From: Paragonimus westermani
Lineage: Eukaryota; Platyhelminthes; Trematoda; Plagiorchiida; Troglotrematidae
Direction: 5' to 3'
DNA length: 64,000 bases
Assembly (NCBI GenBank): GCA_008508345.1
Contig: QNGE01000973.1
Coordinates: forward strand, 83,789 to 147,788
Shown piece after piece: positions 11,353-21,974 of the stretch (its first letter is position 1; each line of letters begins with the position of its first letter). A model generated the notes under the pieces. It had not been told where the DNA came from. It did not search any database and worked only from the letters and a program-made list of their open reading frames with translations. The position numbers and the translations under genes are program-made.

Positions 11353-14141
11353 GTAGGTTGGCAGCATATGATATACCAATCGAGTGTCCCTTTGGTCCCA
11401 ACGCTTGCACACACACTATCAAGCCTTCCTGTCTAGGTTAGCCTTCTGTGTAAATCGAGTTGTGCGTGCGCAACTTATACTCAGGATCAAAGTTTAAAAT
11501 TGCCTAAACATCACTATGAAAAAAACGGTTGATAGACAGTAGAATTACGTAACAACCAAATTGATTGTTATGTGTGGGTGCCGTTTGTACGTGTCTCAAA
11601 AACTTTGGTACGTTTGATTACCGGTGACCAGTGCACAAGCGGTGAAATTTCGTTTGAATGCACCTCGGTCGTATTACTTACTTGAAACATTCTTTTCCAA
11701 TCAAGAATTTGGATAACTATGACGATCAGCTGATCTTACACTTGCTCTTCATTTGTACCATGTAACCTTTGAGCAGTTAATTCTGTCACTGCAAGCCTCA
11801 ATCAGATATGTACGATCCCACTTGTCACACTGCCGAGTGAATCCTGAGGATCATCATAGGACCCTTATTTGTCATTCAGGACTGCCAAGATTAACAATCG
11901 GTTTCCAAGTATTCGATTTTTGACCCAGTTGTTACTTCATTTTTACAGCCATCGATTGCTTTGGTGAACACCACTAATGCTGTTAGACTTATTCATCATG
12001 CGGCTAGGTAGAACAACTCCGTGATTCTCTCGTTTTACTTTCGGATACTAGATACACCCTTTATGCCAGTTTTTGTTTAGTAATCCCGTCACACCCCGTC
12101 ACTGAAACTGCATAAACGTTCGAACGTTGAAAGTCATCCCACACTTTATAAATATCAAGCCTTTGCTTTGGTAGATCGACTATTCCTCTGCTTCATGGCT
12201 GGAGTACGTTCGTGAGTATCCTATTCCGTGTTACGCTGACTACTGTTTACTATACTGACGATAAGATATAATTGTTTGACAGCCAGGCACTTCAGTATGT
12301 GCGATTTGCGATGCCACGTTGTAAAGTGGTTCTGCAAGGCTACTGAGATTGTACAAGTTCAACCTTGGTTAAATAGGCTAAGGAACTTATTAGCTGGCTA
12401 ATAGACCTGAGAGGCTGTATCCGTGACGTGGCCATCCCACAAAGTAACAAAAGTTGTCGTTCTTTGGGAGTGTGAACTCATCCAACAGATAAGCGAAAGT
12501 TTGTTAAGCACATTCGCGGTACCTTATCTAGTGAGGACGCTGCTTCACTTGACACTACCGCTCTTTCGGTTACCGGTCACTGTATCCGTCTTACACTTCT
12601 TGTCTTTATCCAAATAAATCTGGCTGCATGCAAGTGCAACTCAAGTTGTAGAACTACTAAATTGCGACTCAAGAAGCAGCTCCGAGGGACACACGGGCCT
12701 CATGTTCAGTGTAGTTAGTGGAAATGGAATACTTTTAAGTTATTTCAGCCCACCCACTGACGGAGATACTCGGTTGCAGCAGTGGCACACTGGCAGGCTG
12801 TTAGTCGACCTGTGTAAAATCTGCGACGGCGTACACAACTGTGACACAGAGCCTCAAAATAAGCACTGTTTAACTGGCAATTTGCGCTGTTGATTTTATC
12901 TAATGGTTTTGAACGCTGTCTGGCCGGTTGATATTTCACCTCCAAGAGACAAGGCTTCTAAGTGTTCACTAAACACCCGGCAGGGGTGGACTTCATCTGG
13001 CTGTTATCAGGGATGGGAGCCCCGCCTTTAGTCAAAGGGCTGACTACTTTGTTACGAAAGTAGTAGTTACAAAAGTTCTTGGGTGGGAAAACCGTCCTAT
13101 CTTATTGGAGCCGGTCATACACGTTCCCGCCCTCAGGCAAGGGCTCTCAGTTAACACGACATATGCAGACACAGCCCACACTGATGGACAATACGGCTGG
13201 CCAGGATTAGATTGCGCCGACTACCCTTTCCAGATCCGACGTGAAAAAGATGCAACCATTCTTCCGGATTCACTATACATTTACGTAGTTGTACTCTCTG
13301 TTTGTTGTCGATCTCTCAGAGGACCTTTCTCAAATACGGCCTATTCTATAACTAATAGATTCTCGTCTCGTATTTTTCGCCGCTTTGCTTGGTTGGCCAA
13401 TGTATCCTGAACATTTGAATAACGCACTCATTTTGAGCTGACGTTGAATCACTTGAACACTCATAGAAGCCTTCATGATCCCAGCAGACCATCCTGAACT
13501 ATTCGTCCACTTTGGAAGAGCAATATTTTCAGTCAATGTTGTTTCTGTCAGTAATTGCATATCGACCTACTGGTAGTCTTGTTCAGAAAAGCCAACCCAC
13601 TTCTAGTTGACTAGATAGCAACCCGTACATGGACTGATTTACCATTCGTCTGTACTATGAGAACAACCATGCGACCGTCGACTGGCTCACTCGTAACCAC
13701 CTAGAGACCAAAAGTCCAAAGTCTTGTGACAAAACCGTCATGTTTCAGTCCATCTTTCTAATTCTAGTGTGTCAGAATTTTGGTCTTTGATAATCTGTAT
13801 GCGGTGTTAGATGGGATTGTGCTAAATCGAGTGAGCTGGCAATTAAATGAACTAACAGCGGTCATGTGGTCGATCAGTTCCAAGAAGCAACTAACACTGA
13901 CAGTCGTCAATTTGCTTCATTTAGTCCGGCGAGTTCACATTGAGCCACAATATATTATCTATATATAATACATATTAATGTAACGGGCTTTGAGAGAGCC
14001 GTGCAGGTCCACTCGAGCCAGCTGATGTTAGCTAACCTTTCTCGCTGTTTGTGCCCAACAGTGTATGTTAACTGACCTCAAGCAGGGCAAGGAAATACGG
14101 TAGTTAATATAATTTTCTTCCAGTACCACATGTGATATCTG

Positions 14142-14291
14142 TCAAGGCTGACGGTTCCCCTCTTTCCAAATCAGCTTTGGTGTGGATGACATCTTGAGTA
14201 TAATCCCAGTCGATTTTCTATACAATAATTTCGATTTACCTCCCAGCGATCGATTCCGAGAATTAGAGTATGCTAACTGTATCGCTGTTGT
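14142..14291 (-). CDS. Antisense candidate gene, terminal exon (unknown protein)
   Basis: A 150-nt minus-strand exon follows the acceptor TGCTCGCACATTACAG, starts in phase 0 (TTAIQLAYSNSRNRSLGG) and ends in TGA at 14142-14144 after 49 codons. The C-terminus is basic (KSKLLYRKS, WKEGNRQP). A donor-like GTAAAT about 52 nt into the exon offers an alternative internal splice, so the true end is uncertain. It is phase-compatible with the exon at 14409-14484. No domain is recognised. Confidence 0.35.
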   Translation of the reverse strand, partial: TTAIQLAYSNSRNRSLGGKSKLLYRKSTGIILKMSSTPKLIWKEGNRQP

Positions 14292-14408
14292 CTGTAATGT
14301 GCGAGCAGCATAAGATGTCCTCATTAGAACAACTGTACAGCTTCGTCTCTTAGATGTGCTTCAGTGAATTTCGGAAGCACGTTCTTATGCCCATCTTCGC
14401 TTACTTAC

Positions 14409-14484
14409 CTGGGTAATTATACCAGATTTTCCGAATTCTCTAATGAGACCAGTAAGTGAATAATGAGATTCCGGATGACCTGTG
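14409..14484 (-). CDS. Antisense candidate gene, internal exon (unknown protein)
   Basis: On the minus strand, a 76-nt exon follows an acceptor AAAACTACAGACAG and ends with the consensus donor CAG|GTAAGT. It completes a split codon with its first base and then reads 25 codons, including HYSLTGLIREFGKSGIITQ, ending in phase 0. The next minus-strand open segment, 14291-14142, starts behind its own acceptor in phase 0, so the two join without a stop. The family is not recognised. The pair lies wholly inside the 3.9-kb intron of the plus-strand coiled-coil gene, so it would be a nested antisense gene, or else a chance pair. Confidence 0.4.
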
Positions 14485-15260
14485 CTGTCTGTAGTTTTAG
14501 CATAACACCAGACTTCGGGATAGAGTGTATATCAGCTCAATATGAACATCTTTTTTGTATGGCTGTGAAATCTAGCTTCCCCATGCGAACAGTACTGTAC
14601 TTTTTCGATTGCGCATATCCCGTTAAAATTGCACGCGAACGTTCACATAGTTAGCCTGTGTGTCTCTGGAACACGCAAATCTGGCAGGCCAACAAGCACT
14701 TCAACCCCCCTACACAAGCTTTGGTTGCTCTGGCACCCCTCTGAAAATGCCTGCCCACCGATTGCATTGCACTGCTTGAACCATACCAGAAATGACATGC
14801 AGATTGTCGTTGTATTACACAGGTTGCAGAAATGAAGTTCGTAACATCCACATTTCACCGACATCCTACCTTGTATCCCAGGAATGTCACTCACCTAGGA
14901 TTGGTGTTATTGTCAAGAATAGTGCAGAAACAGTGTCATCGAATCCTCTTTTGAAACTAGCCCGCTTTCCCTCTTTCATTGATCTATCTCTGTTTTCTGT
15001 TTCTGGTTGTTTTTCTATGGTACACGCGCTCTCTGGATTGTGATAAGTTTGGTGAAGACATACGTGTGCTTCCCTCTTCCAGAATGAATTTGCTCAGGCT
15101 GTGATTTACTCACATTAAACCTCATTTGCATGCGTTGCTTCACAACTTCAGAATAATTATTTAGAGGTAAACAGATGCTAATATTGTCCTTAGAGTGCCG
15201 CATGACTGTCTCAACACTTCCCGGGTCAACCAGCTTCTGCCGATTGTCTGTTCGTTACAG

Positions 15261-15525
15261 CTTGATTTGCGATGGCTTAAAAAGACGCGAGGCCCAAGAA
15301 GCCAGGCGACAATATTTAGAAAACGAGTGGAACAAAGAAATACAGGACAAGCAAGACAGAGATGCGCTGGATCGTCTCATTCGTTTGTGTCCCACGAAGA
15401 CGACCTTGATGGGACAGCTGGACTCACACCGTCGATGTGCTCAGTGTAGTCGGGATTTGAACAATAAAGGACAATCAAATGTGTTCACGGACACGTTTGC
15501 ACAAGGAGTTCCATTCGTGCGTTAA
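15261..15525 (+). CDS. Coiled-coil protein, last coding exon
   Basis: This exon follows CTGTTCGTTACAG and completes the Asp codon split by the upstream intron. It encodes LICDGLKRREAQEARRQYL and then a charged helix (WNKEIQDKQDRDALDRLIRL) that continues the coiled coil. The tail holds a CxxC-type pair within DSHRRCAQCSRDLNNKG and a hydrophobic end (GVPFVR) before TAA at 15523-15525. The two exons together give the last 163 residues or so of the protein. The CxxC pair followed by a polar, conserved-looking tail hints at a small zinc-binding or structural motif, but I cannot name it. The first AATAAA downstream is at 16427-16432, giving a possible 3' UTR of about 0.9 kb. Confidence 0.7.
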
Positions 15526-16618
15526 TTAACACTTATAGGAATCTAATAGCAATCGGTCATTATGTCCACATTGCGGCTATTGAAAAGGTTTACTCCCAGA
15601 AAATGTAATCAGAAAACGAATTTCACAGCGATACCTTACAACAGAATGAACATTTTCATCAGGTCTAGATTTCTAATGTTTTATGAATATAGCGTCAAAA
15701 TCAAATCTCTTTTGTTTTATTACCAAGCACCTTTAGCATCGGTTTTGTCACTTTACTTCGCTAAGCATATTGTGGCTTGCAAAAACGGAATATGGTTTGA
15801 TTGCATCATAGTTCAACGAAAACGTCTCGTGCAGCCCACTCGTAACGCCCACACAGATAAAAGGCGTGTCAGTCATCTTGACGACCCGCATGATGTGATA
15901 TGATAACGACTAAGAAGCACATCACTGAACTTCGGTACTAGCTTGACAGTCCACTGTATTAGGATCAACATTTTGTGGTTCATATAAACAGTAGGTGGTA
16001 AGAAAAAAATTACATAGAATATGATCAGCCCAGTAGGTTGGCAGATTTATTTTATCAGTGTTCATTCGTTTAACCACGTTTCGTAACACGATCGTTTGGT
16101 GCAACATGTTGCCCACCTAACTCTCGACTGTGACTGAAATTGAACTGAACAAAAACTGGAAACTTTCTTGTGTTTGATTTGTTTAAAGGGGTTTGCTGAT
16201 AAGACAGCCAAGAATGTGAAGCACACGTCTCAGTCGGAAAAACAATCCTGTCACACTTTTTCATACGAACTGAAAGAATAATTTGATGTCTCATAAACCT
16301 CAGTCCTCTACTTACAGAAAACATGTATGGAAATTTCGAAGTTGACAGTTAAAGTGATGTCTGACGACCTCCTACGGATCGAGTGTCTCATGAGGTTGGA
16401 ACTGGTGGGCCTTTTGCAGACTATAAAATAAACTCACGGATGTCTCATTTTCACTCCGTGTGTTGAGTTAGGAAGAAGGAAACCGGTGGTCTCAAATTGA
16501 ATCTTGTGATGTTATTTCTCTGACAGTGCCACAAACCGACATTGTACTGAAATAACTCTGAAACCTTGGGGCAGATAAAGTAAGACATAGAGCGCTATCA
16601 TCAGTCACCTAGTTCATT
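15526..16618 (+). other. Probable 3' UTR and intergenic DNA after the coiled-coil gene
   Basis: A 113-codon frame at 15562-15903 lies here, but its Lys/Phe/Ile-rich composition and lack of splice or domain signals argue for chance. AATAAA at 16427-16432 (ACTATAAAATAAACTC) is the first standard polyadenylation signal downstream of the stop at 15525. Confidence 0.45.
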
Positions 16619-16814
16619 TCAGGTTCTCAGCATATTTCGCCTATTGCCACCTCCTCCTCCCGTCGCCAAGGCCTTTGTTGTTCTGTTGATTGTTAGAGCA
16701 TGATCAGTTAATGAGTGTCGGGGCACAAGTCCGTCCGTATGAACGGAAACATTTGTGACATTGTTTTGCGGCTGGGTACCGCTCATAGCAACAGAACCTG
16801 AACCATCTGTTGAA
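16619..16814 (-). CDS. Minus-strand terminal exon, Ser/Thr/Asn-rich C-terminus (unknown protein)
   Basis: A 196-nt exon follows a good acceptor (CCACTTTGTTTGCAG) and reads 64 codons to TGA at 16619-16621. The encoded tail is polar and low in hydrophobic residues: STDGSGSVAMSGTQPQNNVT, then HSLTDHALTINRTTKA, a five-glycine run and NRRNMLRT. It looks like a disordered C-terminus of a regulatory or RNA-binding protein, but no domain is visible. A possible 65-nt upstream exon at 16889-16953 (acceptor GTCACGACAG, donor TTTCAG|GTAGTG, encoding NLNSAFRALTAIYPNGPVLI) does not match this exon in phase, so another exon must lie between them or one of the two is wrong. Confidence 0.45.
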
Positions 16815-16888
16815 CTGCAAACAAAGTGGCTTTTCATACACATGTATTACCCACATGGTGTGTTAACAGTACGTGAACGTTTCACTAC

Positions 16889-16953
16889 CTGAAATCAAAA
16901 CAGGTCCATTCGGATAAATTGCCGTCAGGGCTCTAAAAGCTGAGTTCAAGTTC
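16889..16953 (-). CDS. Candidate small internal exon on the minus strand
   Basis: This 65-nt segment lies between an acceptor CATGTCACGACAG and a donor TTTCAG|GTAGTG. It is open in one frame and reads NLNSAFRALTAIYPNGPVLI. It could belong to the same gene as the terminal exon at 16619-16814, but the phases (1 left over here, 2 required there) do not join directly. The support is splice sites and composition only. Confidence 0.25.
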
Positions 16954-17639
16954 CTGTCGTGACATGTGAACAGGATACAATTAACTGTCTCAAATGTACT
17001 GATATTTTTGTTGAACGTGTTTGCACTTGATGGGTTAGCAGACATGGATCTCAATTACAAATGGTCAATTCTTACCGTGTGGTTGGCTATGGAGAACATC
17101 TGTCTTTTGGGTGATAAATGGAAAAAAACTGATGGGAAAATCGCTTAGGCTTGTTTATACTATTTGTTCTGAACCTAAGCGAAAAGAAGTGTACAAATGT
17201 GACAATCTGTAATCACTGGTTGAAATCGTGAAGGTATAATGTGAGATCTACGAAGAACGAACCCCAAGTACGGTGATTCTTTCTAGAAAATGCCGACTAA
17301 GATGTTTATGGGAATGTGAAAGCCAGATCTCCAAAACATGTCCTGCTACGTTGGCATCCCCCGAAAACGAATCGGTGATTATATTGTTTCGTATTATACG
17401 AAAGAACTTCAGTAAAAACCTAATTAACACAATCTACCCCTTGTATAAACAACTCTCTCAACACGTTTCCACATCCTCCGCTAAACTCTTACACATACAT
17501 TTGTTTGCATATATCCGGTCTTGCTATTCGTTATTGCTTACTTGGTTCATTTTGTACACAAACTGAACCTTATCATCGTTGAACTGACCTCAATACTGAA
17601 TCACTAGATATACTTCACAAGTGATAATGACTACGGCTG

Positions 17640-17812
17640 ATTTCCTTGATCTGTCCTTGAATTCCACGGATGCACTCTTAATTTTGCTTCCTAGAGATGC
17701 CTATTGCAGTGTTCTACATTTGTTGTTGTGCGTATATAAAATAACTGCAAATTAATATTTTGTAATGCTTAAAGCATTTTACTGACTTGACTTGACTTGA
17801 AAGGTGCAATCA
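17640..17812 (+). repeat. LINE 3'-end-like sequence with (TTGAC)n tail
   Basis: The segment ends in GCATTTTACTGACTTGACTT and a further TGACTTGA, a short pentanucleotide repeat directly after a T/A-rich 3'-UTR-like stretch. CR1-type elements commonly end in short microsatellite tails, so this is probably the 3' stump of a plus-strand LINE copy. No coding part was recognised upstream. Confidence 0.35.
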
Positions 17813-19083
17813 GTTGTGGATGAGGCCCAGTTTATAGTAAACAGAAATTCTCTACTCAAGTAGACCCTAGAACTTTGAGATGCCATTCCGGGTAGAGTAA
17901 TGACTGGACATTTGTCAACTTAAAGAATGCAACCTACAACAATTGAGATAACCCAGTTTTAGTTTGTATTAGTGGCTGAAGCTGCGGTGCTTATGCCGCC
18001 ACACCAACCTTCCTGATAAGAGTTTATAATTAATCCAAATTCACAAATAACTCTTACGTTGATACTGTAAGCATAACTCGCACTGTGTCGGAATTTCGGG
18101 ATTTTGAAGTGAACGAGTATGATCCCAAATGTCTTTGATATCTCTGTATGAATGCCAACTAAGGTCCAGTCGCTGCCAATGGAGATATCTGAGATTACGA
18201 TGAATCTAGTCATAGAAATAAGGGGTGACTCAGTCGATGGCCAGCTTGACAGACTAACACGCATATCCACCGGTTACGGCCAACTAACTAAGCACGATTA
18301 ACGCTCTTACAAACAAAGTCCATGCTTCACATTATTGGGTACCAATGTAGTGTAGTGTCAACTTGGACTGATACAAGTCGGAGTACATCACTGTGAAAGA
18401 CATGTGGGTCACCACCTTTCGGTTTCCTGCAGATTTAGCAGTCACCCGTCATTTTTCAATATCAACACCTTCTTGTGCATTCTAACATTTACCATTTATA
18501 TTAGTCAGTACTCACAATAACCCGGAAGGAACTTCAAGTGAATGCTAGTGCAAACCATCAGTAGTCATTAGCCTCACACTCACGGTGTCCATAAGTGAAC
18601 TTTCGTAAAAACGATTTCATCGATCTCCACTGTGTACATTCTGGGCATGACAAGTGAAGAAGAAACATCTCTCACCAATGTGTTGCGACTAAACATTTAT
18701 CCGGGACCTTCACCGTGACGCTGGTTCACACTGATCCACAGGATGGTTCCCCTCAATCGGAGCACCAACATGCACCAGTGCAAATCAAGATCGGACTGGC
18801 ATGTAAAAGTAGTCAAAGTCAAAAGACGTCTGCATTTACACGTTACCATATGTGACTCACGATACACCACTTACGGTTCCATTTACGTGCTGAGACTTTG
18901 GTAAAAACTCGAAGAAATATGATCTAGAGACATATGTACAAAGGCTTTTGTGGTCCACACAGCTGATGCTGACTAGCCAGGTAATCGGTTACTGGAGATT
19001 TAAAATCATAAACGTTTGGAAACATAGGAAGTAAAAGGTTTTTTTTATACGTCCTAAGCTAGCAAAGAAAGTCACCATGACCA
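17813..19083. other. Unassigned DNA
   Basis: A minus-strand frame at 17959-18270 is open for 103 codons (ISIGSDWTLVGIHTEI and other segments). It could be a decayed retroelement piece, but I could not match it to a domain. Nothing else can be supported. Confidence 0.4.
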
Positions 19084-19101
19084 ATGATTCTGCATGAGGA
19101 A

Positions 19102-19269
19102 ACGAATGCTTTACCAGATGAGGACAGTCGTTGGTTGATACGAACAGAAGGCCATACACTTGACTCAAATTGCTTGTGTCTGATGCACTTGCCATCTCCT
19201 CGTGAACAGTGGGCTACTATCCGAGACGACCAGCTTATCCGCGGTCGCAATCATCACAACGATAAGTAG
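19102..19269 (+). CDS. Candidate C-terminal exon, plus strand (unknown protein)
   Basis: The frame reads ETNALPDEDSRWLIRTEGHT, then LMHLPSPREQWATIRDDQLI, then RGRNHHNDK and TAG at 19267-19269. The strongly charged, balanced composition is more protein-like than neighbouring random frames. The splice acceptor is weak (GCATGAG), so the 5' end is a guess, and an ATG at 19084 is an alternative start. No domain is recognised. Confidence 0.25.
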   Translation, partial: TNALPDEDSRWLIRTEGHTLDSNCLCLMHLPSPREQWATIRDDQLIRGRNHHNDK

Positions 19270-19962
19270 TTATTTCACCAAGAACTATGGTACTTATAGT
19301 TTTTTTGCGTATTGCGCGTTTGAATTAGTGGCCAGGTAGCGGTTGTTCGGAACACATTCATCCAGGCATTTCCGCTTGAAGTTGCCTCCTCCCATGATCT
19401 ATGTTCGATATAGCAGCACGAAACATCTTGATTCCACAGATTCTAGTCACCAGGATTTTGCTTAACAGAACTTAAACGTTCACTTGTTTCGGAATTCTTC
19501 TATCAGCCATCCGACGGAGGTGTCCCAGTCAATGAAGTTGAATGGGTATCAGAATGAATTCTTACCTGTCCGCGTCTGTTCGGCTAAGTTTCTGGGAAGA
19601 CGCAAGGTGCGCTCCAGTCATCACAGTTGAAAGCTTACCAGATACCACGTGACAGGTTGATAAAAATGTTCAGGTTTCACTGACACAAAACAGCGCGAGT
19701 AACAGTATTACGCGACGGATGAGCAAATTTGTCTGCACTTTCAAACGGCTGTTCCTTTTGCCAAGTCTATCAGGACATTCGAATGCAGTGCCAGCCTTTG
19801 CCACACGAGATCGTAACTGTTGGTCCTTGGACGAATCTATCGAAAGGTTGTTACCTCAGTAGCAGAAGTCTGCGCAACTATTCGTAATGTTGCGACTGGT
19901 ACGGATTTCATGTGCAGACATAATACTTCAGTTCAAAAGAATGGAAGTAAGATGTCCTATAG

Positions 19963-20175
19963 GTACGGGTATCTGGTCCAAATTTGGATAATGCAGTTGT
20001 AAACGCCGCTGCTAGTCGCTGCTGTACTTCCTCACTCTGTGTAAATAGTAAACAACAGAAAACAAGGAAATGCGAACAGTCGAGTTACACGATAGACGTG
20101 AATAATCAAAATGCCGAATGTTTAGAAGGCGACCATCCGTGTGCTATTCCGTTTGAACACTGTCCTGAGTTCTAG
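19963..20175 (+). CDS. Candidate Cys-rich C-terminal exon, plus strand
   Basis: Behind a GTCCTATAG acceptor the frame stays open for 70 codons to TAG at 20173-20175. It holds about seven cysteines in a pattern SRCCTSSLCVNSKQ, then TRKCEQSS, then AECLEGDHPCAIPFEHCPEF. Such spacing suggests disulphide-bonded extracellular sequence, but I do not recognise the module. It is a single exon without a phase-matched partner. Confidence 0.3.
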   Translation, partial: VRVSGPNLDNAVVNAAASRCCTSSLCVNSKQQKTRKCEQSSYTIDVNNQNAECLEGDHPCAIPFEHCPEF

Positions 20176-21380
20176 AGAAAGAATGAAATCGAAACTAAGA
20201 CAAAACCCTATTTCATACCAGTGAAAGTTTAAGTCATCAGAAGTCTGTCTGGATGGTCGTGCTTTGCATTCATACCCGCACTGAACGGCTTAAGGGACAT
20301 TTCTGTTCAAACACACGCGTACACGGGAGACGAACTGAATTCCCGAAGACCTATAGGTTCAACCTGCTTGGAACGAAATGAAAGTATCTTCCGTAAATAG
20401 CATTCAGAAACATCTACACTTATAGCTAATTTGATGAGTGGACCCTACTCTTGTGAAAAGTACATCGCGCTCTTATCTCTACCCATTTTGATCAGTACAC
20501 CTTTTTGTCGACACGGCATCTCAGGTCGTATTCCGGAAACTACAACCCTTTGCTAGTATAATACGAATACCGCATACTAATCCAAAACTAAACGGTCAAA
20601 GTGTGTGGGTTTTTAAAAGAAAAATCAACTGAACATGTGCAACCTTTTGGCAAAGCTGCCTACGTCATTCCAGGTAATACGAAAATATGTTCTCATCATG
20701 GCTTTCCTATATGGTTCGAAATAGTACAGAAAGATATATTGACATAAAGTAGGACAATGCAGCTCGGTAACTAGGCCACTAAACTAAAATGTGTTGTAAG
20801 CCGTTTTGGATTTCTTTTAACGTGGCTCTATAACAGCACGTTACCATCCACGGGTTGTACGAATAAGCCAGAAAACAGTTTGAACTCTCACAGACCATGT
20901 GGAACAGTCGTAGTTCTCTGTAAGTTTTTCACCAACTTGAAAATCTGCTTCACACCTGACTGTTTGTTTTATTATTTATCGATTGGTGAAAACTCTCACG
21001 ATAGCACATTTCGTTAGGGAAATATGGCATCCATATTTTGTCCATCTTTACTCAGTGGTGCACACTGGTTCCCCATTCAGTACTGCTTTTCAAACGCTCA
21101 GATGTTTACCCACAGCCAGCTGCTATCGATCATGAAGTACGGTATCTAAAATAGTGTGATGCTAGAGCCGAGCGATTTAATCTAAGTTGCGTGTATTCCA
21201 TCCTGCCAACAAACCTGATTGTGTTCACAACGGTGTGCTGTCCTCTCTCCCCAACCTCAGTAAGAGAGGGAACTAGTTTTTTGTATGTCTTTTTAACTAA
21301 GATCCGTGTAAAATGGTCTGGACTGCAGCTGTCGTTACCACGTACTCACTCATGGGACAATCGGTCCACAAAATAGGTGT
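20176..21380. other. Unassigned DNA
   Basis: I found no recognisable coding sequence or repeat here. Confidence 0.4.
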
Positions 21381-21686
21381 GTGGTTCACCTGATAGAAGG
21401 AAGATTCAGCAAATTCTCAATGCCTCGTTGTCGTTCTGCTGGCTCTGAACTCTTGGAATTGTCTAGACGAGTACATTCTATGAATGCAGTTCGCACGCTT
21501 CCTACGGCACTTTTTTACGAACCTATTTCATCACTACGACAACAAAAAGATATGCGGTTGTGGACTGGTGACATTATGTTACCAATCCGATCTTCGCGTA
21601 GCGAAAAAATCCGACGGAAATCAAATTACAGGACACTAAAACCCTTACCGGCGTTATGTTCGGCATCAATACGAGGGACCACTTAG
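21381..21686 (+). CDS. Candidate Arg/Ser-rich C-terminal exon, plus strand
   Basis: The frame follows an AAAATAG acceptor-like site shortly upstream (21371-21377). It is open for 101 codons to TAG and reads VHLIEGRFSKFSMPRCRSAG at its start and RSSRSEKIRRKSNYRTLKPL near its end. The composition (many Arg, Ser, Leu; few stops in a 300-nt span) makes it the best plus-strand candidate between 16 and 30 kb. There is no recognisable domain and no partner exon. Confidence 0.3.
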   Translation: MVHLIEGRFSKFSMPRCRSAGSELLELSRRVHSMNAVRTLPTALFYEPISSLRQQKDMRLWTGDIMLPIRSSRSEKIRRKSNYRTLKPLPALCSASIRGTT

Positions 21687-21974
21687 CATGGCTGAGTTGA
21701 AGTAAGAGAGGTATTAAGTTGAATGGAGTTTGATCATTACATGAGCACATCTACCAGTCGAAATATACTGTCTAAATGATATTTGCTAAGTGTCGGTGTT
21801 TCTTAGGTGTATCGACTTTCACATGGACCTACAAACCCTCACATTCTTTTTCATGAATGAATACACTACTGGAAAAAAATCAGTGTGAATTTGTACTGGA
21901 CAAGGCATAGATTTAACACTTAAAAACTACAATATAGGGAAAAAAATAGTACAATAGTGAAGGAAGAGGTAAGT

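Larger units (their letters stand above)
11353..15260 (+). other. Intron of the coiled-coil gene (3.9 kb)
   Basis: It runs from donor GTAGGT to an acceptor CTGTTCGTTACAG at 15248-15260. The phase is 2 on both sides, so the join (GA + C) gives Asp and keeps the frame open. A separate block of open frame at 13105-13410 (plus) has a GC-richer start but no recognisable domain. An antisense exon pair lies at 14142-14484 and is annotated separately. Nothing else in this intron could be supported. Confidence 0.6.

Noticed and set aside
15562..15903. 113-codon plus frame after the coiled-coil gene stop
   Set aside because: No domain, no splice signals, atypical Lys/Phe/Ile-rich composition, and it lies in the probable 3' UTR.
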